64,000 nt of DNA. Source: Glandiceps talaboti (Eukaryota; Hemichordata; Enteropneusta; Spengelidae). Below, piece by piece: positions 56,743 to 64,000 of the stretch. The DNA lies in NCBI RefSeq assembly GCF_964340395.1, contig NC_135566.1, positions 1,622,501 to 1,686,500 on the forward strand, written 5' to 3'. Under the pieces are notes generated by a model. That model searched no databases. It saw nothing but the letters and a program-made list of their open reading frames with translations, and was not told the origin of the DNA. Made by a program: the position numbers and the translations under genes. The first letter of the stretch is position 1. Every line of letters starts with the position of its first letter.

Positions 56743-57822
56743 TAGTTTATAACAATCTTATAAATGTGTACAAACTGTCAAACACAGCAATTTTTTAAAG
56801 ATGTTTACATTCTATTTTATGACTCTGATAAGGCTTTTACTTCTAAGTGTGTTTTTCTTATTTTGTTTTTTGTATTTATATTTTGAACTGAAAGACTCTC
56901 AGGGTAGCTTACAGGCCAATTCGGGTGGGTATCCAGTGGGAAAGAGCACGTCAAATACACTGAGTATGTTCACCAGGTCTTTACTATCTAGCTGCTTGGG
57001 TGGAACTAACTGTACATGTGACAACACCCATCTACAAATATTACAGTATTTACACATTATTATTCATAGATTACAGATCCATGGTTTACTATGTGTGCTC
57101 CACATGATCAGACATCTTACCTCATCACATTCCTTTCCCCATAGGAAGATGAAAAATAATTTTAATGTTTACACATGATGTTAACCATCAGCTACTTAAA
57201 CACTATGTCTGATGTAAAATCTGGTCATCTCATGTAGGCACAGTTTTCTTCAGTAAGAAATCATTCTAGGAAATTGCTATACACTAATAACACAATAGGA
57301 TGTCTGGATAGACAGTTCTAACATAAAAATCTATTGACGTACCCCTTGTGCATTCATGTAACGACATCTGCTAAACAACAACAAACTTCCAGCCATTGCC
57401 ACCTTGCAGCTTTTCTGTTTAGATTTGATTGTATCACCAAAAGAAGACTGTCTAGGTATACCTGAAAGTATGACACACAATAGATAAAAAATGTTGAATT
57501 TTTTTAACGAACTTGTCTAAGAAAGTAAAATTAATAAAATTACCAGAGTGTAAAAGTGCAAAAGGACCAGGCAAAAAAATGTTTCTAATAACATGATAAC
57601 AAGAACATGTGACATAAATTAGTACAAATTCTCACCATTTTACCTGTTTTAAAAAAAAAAGTCGGTGTCGGCAGAATCTAGTCTCGGTCGGGTTACCGGA
57701 AAAAGACAGGTTATTTTTATTTGGCCATAGTATGAGTGTATATTACATTTTATTTGTACTTATTCTGTCCGCTTTCCATTGTCAGTCATTTAAAAATGTA
57801 TGGAACAAAATATCTATGCTTA
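56743..57822 (+). other. ABCB9 3' untranslated region and flank
   Basis: No convincing coding sequence. AATAAA at 57533-57538 is a plausible polyadenylation signal for ABCB9, giving about 0.8 kb of 3' untranslated sequence. Confidence 0.5.
57533..57538 (+). promoter_or_regulatory. candidate ABCB9 polyadenylation signal
   Basis: AATAAA about 790 bp after the ABCB9 stop, the first good match in that stretch. Confidence 0.35.
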
Positions 57823-58644
57823 TCACAATCTATGAAATATTGGTGCTCGTTCTTTCCACTCTTTCAAGATTGATTCCCAGGAAAAGCATGACAAATCTTC
57901 AGGTGCATTTCTTCTTAGAATTGATTTGCCTTTCATTCCACAAAGACCTTCACATTCACTTGCTGCTTTCCGTGTTAACCGACTAACTACAGCTTCTTTC
58001 GTTTCTGGACACGGCATAATGTCAGCAGCAAATTTTGGAAAGTTACCATTGACCAGTGATTTGACGATTGATTGCTGGGTTTCTGATACCTCAAAACAAA
58101 CTGGCTGATTGTAGTTGATTTTAACTTACTGGGACAGTAAAACATCCTAAACATGTTAAAAAAGAAAAAAATAAAGAAAAAATAATAAAGAAAAAAACCC
58201 AATCGACTAACACATGCATCGGTGTATATGCGCCATCACAGAACGTATGTACATACACTCTGAATATTGATGGGCAAAGCCAAAGAATTTGCAAACTCAC
58301 CTGAACACAGCCATGTTGCCTTTCTCCTTTGACTTCGCCAAACAACTTTGTTGATATTCGTTGGCTATGAGGTAGAACATTTTCCTTCTCTTCTGTAGAT
58401 TTCTTTGTTGTTGGTGCGACCGATAACGATGATATCTTTGCTTGTCTCTTTGTTCAGATGGTGACATTCGGCAGAACACCCCCTCGTGACTTTAAATTGT
58501 GTTCAAGCTTGTCTAATTTCATTCTACCTGCATACAATTGATGGACGTCGTCGAAACACAACTTGCAAACCCCAGCACGTTTGTGGTCTTCTTTTTGTAA
58601 AGGGACACAAAATAAATCATGTAAATAGGAAGTGAAATGATCGT
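57823..58644 (-). pseudogene. two-exon coding relic with a zinc-binding-like N-terminal segment
   Basis: I do not recognise the family. Exon 58644-58301 carries a Cys-rich piece (HKRAGVCKLCFDDVHQLYAG) followed by a long charged stretch, ending at a good donor (GTTCAG|GTGAGT). Exon 58104-57823 begins after CAATCAG in the same phase and reads PVCFEVSETQQSIVKSLVNG, then a segment with CEGLCGMKGKSILRRNAPED and a tail ending WKERAPIFHRL and a stop. The first exon is interrupted by one in-frame TGA (near 58454) after ..GGVLPNVTI; the same frame then stays open for about 50 codons to the donor. Both exons look protein-like and the splice phases agree. I call it a recently broken gene or a fragment of a multicopy family. 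A misread base or a short unseen intron at the TGA is possible. Confidence 0.45.
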
Positions 58645-58789
58645 CTGTAGGAAACACAGATCACCTTTTTATAGGGCATAATTGTACACCACACGGCACA
58701 CTCCATACACGTAAGTTTGAATGTGGCAATTGTGGACTTTGTTGGCGTTTGACTGTCATCCGCAACTCGGTAACATTTATTACAAAACT

Positions 58790-59530
58790 TAACATGGCAT
58801 ACAGTAGTCTAGGTCCAGACTGGCCGCATTACATACTCAATGTACTCCCATTACTATCCCAGTCTAGCTCAGGTCCCAACGAAAGGTGTCAAGTGTGTTT
58901 GAACCCCTATGGTTTATGAAGAAGGAATGGCACATGTAAAGTAATCCATCACAAATTGACAGGCTCTCATGTGGGAGATGAGAATCCCATTCCTTTGGGT
59001 CCTCAGTTGCATACATAAATGTTCTTTGGGGAATTCAACAAGCCTGTTACATCATGGAAAGCACTTGTTTTAATGTTATTGATGTGTAATGTGGCACATA
59101 GATCACTTACCAGCTTTGATATGTAATTAGTTCCTTGATCACTTAAAAGTTCCTCTGGGATACCAACCCTACTAAATACCTCTATCATATTGTCAGCTAC
59201 TGTCTCAGCCTCCATGTTTGGAATTGGTAAAGCTTCTGGGTACCTAGTAGCATACAGTCACACAAGACTATAAAAAACATACTTGCTCCTCTTTGGCTTC
59301 ATGTTAAGGGACCAATGAAGTCAGTTGCAATTTTCTTAAATGGAACAGCAATAATCAGCATTGGAATCATAGGCACCTTCTCTTTAGCATTTCTTGCTGA
59401 CCTTTGACACTCAAGACAAGATTTACAATAACCTGCAACATCTACAAGCAAACTGCGGCCAATAGTAATGTGATGGTGTAAGATGTATTATCATGTGGCG
59501 CACCCATGGTTAACCATGGATCTGTAATCT
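58790..59530 (-). mobile_element. decayed Ty3/gypsy-type integrase fragment
   Basis: On the minus strand one reads, with frame changes, remains of an integrase: an HHCC-like zinc finger (VDVAGYCKSCLECQRS), the start of the catalytic core (KKIATDFIGPL), a central part (MEAETVADNMIEVFSRVGIP and LSDQGTNYISKL), and a short later piece (EDPKEWDSHLPH). These are typical of gypsy-class retrotransposon pol. At least two frameshifts and a deletion after the central part make it non-functional. No long terminal repeats, protease or reverse transcriptase were found in the window. Confidence 0.8.
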
Positions 59531-59741
59531 ATGTATAATTATATGTAAATACTGTAATATTTCTAGGTGGGTGTTGCCTCACGTATAGTTATTTCAACCC
59601 TAGCAGCTAGACAGTAAAGACATGGTGAATATACTCAGTATATTTGGCGTGCTCCTTCTCATTGGAGACCCACCTTAGTCAGTCTGTAAGCTGCCCAGAG
59701 AGTCTCTCAGTTCATACAACTCATTTAGAAATTGCATTTAA

Positions 59742-60010
59742 AGGGGAACAGTATATTTGTGAGAGATATTTTACACTAAGAGAATAAGCACTCAGGAGTC
59801 ATGAATATCCATTGTGCAACCATGAATATATTATTTATAATATCTCCCATGATGCAATAGTCCATAGCAAACATAACTTATAAAGGCACAAAATCAACTT
59901 GATGTTTCTGTGAAAGCACAAGTAATTGTAAGTGATGTAAAATCATGAAATGACTCTCCAGAACCCATACTTTATGAAAATGACTCTGTTCCTTGGAGCG
60001 GTGTTCCCCT
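59742..60010. mobile_element. foldback MITE, family B copy 2
   Basis: Relative of 25481-25776: left end AGGGGAACAG, right end GTGTTCCCCT, with shared internal CCCATGATGCAATAG-like, TCAACTTGATGTTTCT and GTGATGTAAAATCAT segments. TTAA flanks the left side; the right flank is TTAC, one change from TTAA. Confidence 0.78.
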
Positions 60011-60071
60011 TTACAGTGCCACAGTCTGTAACTGAGACCACTTGTTTGACTTTAGTTAGTGTACACAGTGT

Positions 60072-60212
60072 AGTGTTTTGGGACTTCCAATGTTTACACT
60101 ATTGATCACAGGGTGATTAGAATCGCACAACAGAGGAACCACTATCACCCACTTGTGTAATCTACCACATTGAAGAACAATAGATCTATCTTAGAAAACC
60201 GAAGGCTGGATT
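60072..60212. repeat. dispersed repeat, family C copy 2
   Basis: Second copy of the repeat at 35116-35265, same orientation, with small insertions and deletions. It starts about 60 bp after a family B element. Confidence 0.75.
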
Positions 60213-60764
60213 ACCATGTCATCGTCTACAGACAAAACATGTTTGACTTGTGTCATGCTGGTGTTATCAAGTAATCTTTGTTGTTACATTTCCACATTTG
60301 ACAGTGAGTAATCAGATTTCAGGATTGTTTCTTTCGATTTTACACGTTCTTACTTTTTCATTCTGCATTAACATTATTTTTAAATTTATGATGACAGAAC
60401 ACTTGGTTCTGAAATACATTTAAGATATTTGTATCCACGATACTATTTTTTTACTTTTGTAGTTTTATTTCAGTGATTTGGAATTATTTATATTTAATAT
60501 TAGTATTTAGTTTTAACATTGATCGATTTGTACTGCTTACAACTGTGTTCCTGTAGCATCCAAAATGACAACTGCTGCATGACAAATGTCCGATATATTT
60601 ACAAAGTATATTTATTGACAATGTATATTGCTTGGTAAAGTTGATCCAAATTTTTATGGAGTTTATGTACATGGTCATGAGTTATTGTTAGTTTCATATA
60701 GAAAAGTGCTTTATTGAACAATTTTATATCATTTAACAGTTTAAATTGTGAATTAAAATGGTTT
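60213..60764. other. non-coding, nothing recognised
   Basis: AT-rich unique sequence without a credible exon. Confidence 0.5.
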
Positions 60765-60880
60765 GACAGACACAGACACAGACAGACAGACAAACACAGA
60801 CAGATGGATGGACAGACACAGACATAGACAGACATACAGACAGACACACACACAGACAGACAGACACAGACACAGACTTT
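60765..60880. repeat. (CAGA)n/(CACAGA)n degenerate microsatellite
   Basis: CAGACAGA units with ACACAGACA variants and a GGATGGA interruption. Confidence 0.9.
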
Positions 60881-60978
60881 AGAAGAAAAGCATGCCCTGA
60901 AAGTCAACTAAAAATAGTGTTGTACAGTGAATTGCAACTCAAAAAGTTTGGTCAGTTTTGTGAATGGTTGATATAACT

Positions 60979-62283
60979 TTAAGTGTATAAGAGTATGTCA
61001 TTGACTTGTACAACAACACACAACAGTACACCATGTAGTACTTTAAGTGTATAAGTGTACCAACTGTCATTGACTTGTACAACAACACACAAGAGTGTAC
61101 ACCATGTAGTACTGTAAGTGTATAAGTGTACCAATGTCATTGACTTGTACAACAACACACAACAGTACACCATGTAGTACTTTAAGTGTATAAGTGTACC
61201 AACTGTCATTGACTTGTACAACAACACACAAGAGTGTACACCATGTAGTACTGTAAGTGTATAAGTGTACCAACTGTCATTGACTTGTACAACAACACAC
61301 AAGAGTACACCATGTAGTACTGTAAGTGTATAAGAGTATGTCATTGACTAGTACAACAACACACAAGAGTGTACACCATGTAGTACTGTAAGTGTATAAG
61401 TGTACCAACTGTCATTGACTAGTACAACAACACACAAGAGTACACCATGTAGTACTGTAAGTGTATAAGTGTACCAATGTCATTGACTAGTACAACAACA
61501 CACAAGAGTACACCATGTAGTACTGTAAGTGTATAAGAGTATGTCATTGACTAGTACAACAACACACAAGAGTGTACACCATGTAGTACTGTAAGTGTAT
61601 AAGTGTACCAATGTCATTGACTAGTACAACAACACACAAGAGTACACCATGTAGTACTGTAAGTGTATAAGTGTACCAATGTCATTGACTAGTACAACAA
61701 CACACAAGAGTACACCATGTAGTACTGTAAGTGTATAAGTGTACCAATGTCATTGACTAGTACAACAACACACAAGAGTGTACACCATGTAGTACTGTAA
61801 GTGTATAAGTGTACCAACTGTCATTGACTTGTACAACAACACACAACAGTACACCATGTAGTACTGTAAGTGTATAAGAGTATGTCATTGACTTGTACAA
61901 CAACACACAAGAGTGTACACCATGTAGTACTGTAAGTGTATAAGTGTACCAACTGTCATTGACTAGTACAACAACACACAAGAGTGTACACCATGTAGTA
62001 CTGTAAGTGTATAAGTGTACCAATGTCATTGACTAGTACAACAACACACAACAGTACACCATGTAGTACTGTAAGTGTATAAGTGTACCAACTGTCATTG
62101 ACTTGTACAACAACACACAAGAGTGTACACCATGTAGTACTGTAAGTGTATAAGTGTACCAATGTCATTGACTAGTACAACAACACACAACAGTACACCA
62201 TGTAGTACTTTAAGTGTATAAGTGTACCAACTGTCATTGACTTGTACAACAACACACAAGAGTGTACACCATGTAGCACTGTC
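60979..62283. repeat. minisatellite, about 19 copies of a 64-71 bp unit
   Basis: Each unit contains GTCATTGACT(T/A)GTACAACA, ACACACAA(G/C)AG, TACACCATGTAGTACT and GTAAGTGTATAAG. Units differ at a few fixed places: TTG or TAG after GAC, presence of GTG in AGAGTGTACACC, and three joints (AAGAGTAT, AAGTGTACCAACT, AAGTGTACCAAT). The last copy breaks off at GTAGCACTGTCACC. Minus-strand open frames with repeated YTYSTTW/CVVVQVND are artefacts. Confidence 0.95.
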
Positions 62284-62618
62284 ACCCCTTTTCACAAAGC
62301 AATTGACAAGACAGCTATTGGTCATTTTTTTAGATTAACATCCAATCTTATGGCATGAAACCAGTTTTAATATAGCTGGAAAGTCTGACATTTACTGAAC
62401 CAAAGACCTGACATGGATGTTAGAGATCTTTGTCATCAAGATTTAGGAATAAATGTTGTTTTCCAAATGACACATGAATGTTATTTAATGCCTTTGTATT
62501 TAAAGGCACCAAGCAATAAAGTACTCAGTGAAAAAAACACATTTTTTGTTGAATCATTTCCATGTTTCTTAATGTTTATGTGCAAGATCATATACAATAT
62601 ATAATGACCGTCTTTTTG
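62284..62618. other. non-coding, nothing recognised
   Basis: Short AT-rich spacer between the minisatellite and the SINE; the only open frame (63 codons) resembles nothing I know. Confidence 0.5.
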
Positions 62619-62990
62619 TCATAATAATAATAATAATACTTTTTACATAGCACGTTCCCACTCAGTGCTCAAATTGCTTTACAATTATTACCTCTGGCAT
62701 GGATCTATAGTGGCACACCTCTTCATACCTTGTCAACTCCCTGAGGAGCATACAATCCACTGCAGCCTCTATAAGGGCATAGGATAAAGGCATTCACATT
62801 GCAACTTCTATCCTTCCAGGTCCCCCACTGTACAGCTGTGTTGACTGAGGCACAGTCGTGGTTCAAATCTTGCCCAAGGACTTTAGCCATTCAGAATCAA
62901 ACGGTAGTGATGGGGCTTGAACCTGCAACATGCAGATTCCAGGCCTTGCCACTCTAACCATTCAACAACCATGCCTCCACAACCTGCAAC
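62619..62990 (-). mobile_element. tRNA-derived SINE
   Basis: Read on the minus strand, it starts with a tRNA-like head: a box A-like GGCATGGTTGTTGAATGGTT, then a perfect box B GGTTCAAGCCCC (62923-62912). An unrelated body follows, then a tail reading AATTGTAAAGCAATTTGAGC.. GTGCTATGTAAAAAGT and ending in (ATT)n (62637-62622). Head, body and simple-repeat tail are SINE features. The tail resembles 3' ends borrowed from LINEs in other animals (inference). Confidence 0.75.
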
Positions 62991-63240
62991 CTGCACATTA
63001 CAAGCCTGTCCACTCTAACCATTCAACCACCATGCCTCCACAACCTGCACATTACAAGCCTGTCCACTCTAACCATTCAACCACCATGCCTCCACAACCT
63101 GCACATTACAAGCCTGTCCACTCTAACCATTCAACCACCATGCCTCCACAACCTGCACATTACAAGCCTGTCCACTAAAACCATTCAACCACCATGCCTC
63201 CACAACCTGCATATTCCAAACCTGGACACTCCATCCACCA
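62925..63240. repeat. 54-bp tandem repeat derived from the SINE head
   Basis: About five copies of CATGCCTCCACAACCTGCAC, ATTACAAGCCTGTCCACTCT and AACCATTCAACCAC. The first, most diverged copy is the tRNA-like head of the adjacent SINE (ACCTGCAACATGCAGATTCC.. CTCTAACCATTCAACAACC). Confidence 0.88.
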
Positions 63241-64000
63241 TGCCTCCATATTATTTTCATAGAGGTACTAATTCAAGTTTAGGTATTACTACTTACTTAC
63301 CTCTGTATCTAAACACAGTCAAGTTTTCATCACTTTCTAGAATACAAAATGAAAATAAGGAGACTCCTTTCCATCACAAAATTCTAACAAACATGATTTT
63401 ATTGTAGAAATACTACTAGCAGGAAAGTATAAAGAACAACTTGTAACTAAATATATAATAAACATGAAAAAATAATAGGTTTTGATGTTCAATAGGTTAC
63501 TTGATCAAGAGTATTTCTAATGAGACTGTAAATAATATTAGTATTTCTGAGAATACTGGAACTTTTATGTCGCTACTTATTTTGCAGTGTCTATGTAATT
63601 CTGTGCTACTTTGGCAAGCTATAGATCAAATCAAAAGTTCAACATAAACTTCCAGTACTGAAAATGTGTATGAAGTGACTTCCAGTACTGACAATGTGTA
63701 TAAAGTGACTTTCCGACAGATATCAAGGAAAACTGACGACTACTATAAAAATAACATAATAGTATGGCTAATACATGAGTTTAATCAATAATGTCAACTC
63801 ATCTTTTTTTTTCAATGAACTTGTAAAAAGTAAGAAATAAGATGCACATCATTCAGTCTATTGTGCATTTCTCTTTAATGATGAGATTACTATGAATAAG
63901 AGAAGTCATGTTTCTACATTTACTCAGTTAAAGATATCTGTGCAGTCAGACAGTGTTGTGCACTGACTTCTACCAAAATATTACTTTGGTACTACCAGTA
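63241..64000. other. non-coding end of window
   Basis: No gene seen. A short duplication at 63651-63711 (GACTTCCAGTACTGACAATG-like, two copies 31 bp apart) is the only structure noticed. Confidence 0.5.

Noticed and set aside
58440-58470. In-frame TGA as a selenocysteine codon in the coding relic
   Set aside because: No selenoprotein family resemblance and no visible SECIS-like element; a break or sequence error is simpler.
60979-62283. CRISPR-like array
   Set aside because: The units are directly adjacent variants without unique spacers, and the window is an animal nuclear genome.
60979-62325. Minus-strand open frames of repeated YTLTVLHGV / CVVVQVND, up to 121 aa
   Set aside because: They follow the minisatellite unit exactly and shift frame where unit length changes.
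62930-63178. 82-aa frame with repeated HNLQPAHYKPVHSNHSTTMP
   Set aside because: Translation of the 54-bp repeat (54 is a multiple of three, so it stays open).

Overview
This is nuclear DNA from an animal, most likely a marine invertebrate bilaterian. It is AT-rich, has long introns with GT..AG borders, and is full of microsatellites and small non-autonomous transposons. I could assemble five multi-exon genes by joining in-phase exons at visible splice sites. All five are conserved animal families: a membrane-anchored transcobalamin/intrinsic-factor-like protein, TCHP (trichoplein), GLTP (glycolipid transfer protein), ELOB (elongin B) and ABCB9 (TAP-like lysosomal ABC transporter). I cannot name the species or phylum from the sequence alone.

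Layout. 1-2194: non-coding, with a possible first exon at 1288-1401. 2195-11170 (+): transcobalamin-like gene, eight exons seen. 11171-15340: no gene seen. 15340-19510: a 4.2 kb higher-order array built on the TATG tetranucleotide. 19510-23152: no gene, with two miniature transposons. 23153-30024 (-): TCHP, nine coding exons, 500 aa. 30025-30961: TCHP/GLTP divergent promoter region. 30962-34437 (+): GLTP, 202 aa, with two alternative versions of its third coding exon. 38668-44071 (-): ELOB, three coding exons, 121 aa. 44072-44200: ELOB/ABCB9 divergent promoter region. About 44200-56742 (+): ABCB9, an untranslated first exon and eleven coding exons, 847 aa. 56743-64000: repeat-rich, with a decayed coding relic, a broken Ty3/gypsy integrase, a 1.3 kb minisatellite, and a tRNA-derived SINE whose head has become a tandem repeat.

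The five genes do not form a pathway. TCHP is a centrosome/keratin coiled-coil protein, GLTP moves glycosphingolipids in the cytosol, ELOB is an adaptor of VHL/SOCS-box ubiquitin ligases, ABCB9 is a lysosomal peptide pump, and the first gene belongs to the cobalamin-binding family. Two neighbour pairs are head-to-head (TCHP/GLTP and ELOB/ABCB9) and may share promoters. From memory, TCHP and GLTP are also head-to-head neighbours on human 12q24.

The most interesting signal is in GLTP. Two adjacent exons (32520-32650 and 32740-32870) have the same length (131 nt) and phase, and encode two versions of the same segment with 25 of 44 residues identical. Using both would shift the frame, so they look mutually exclusive. 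Other notable points are the transmembrane anchor on the transcobalamin-like protein and several foldback/MITE families, two of them present in two copies with TTAA-type flanks.
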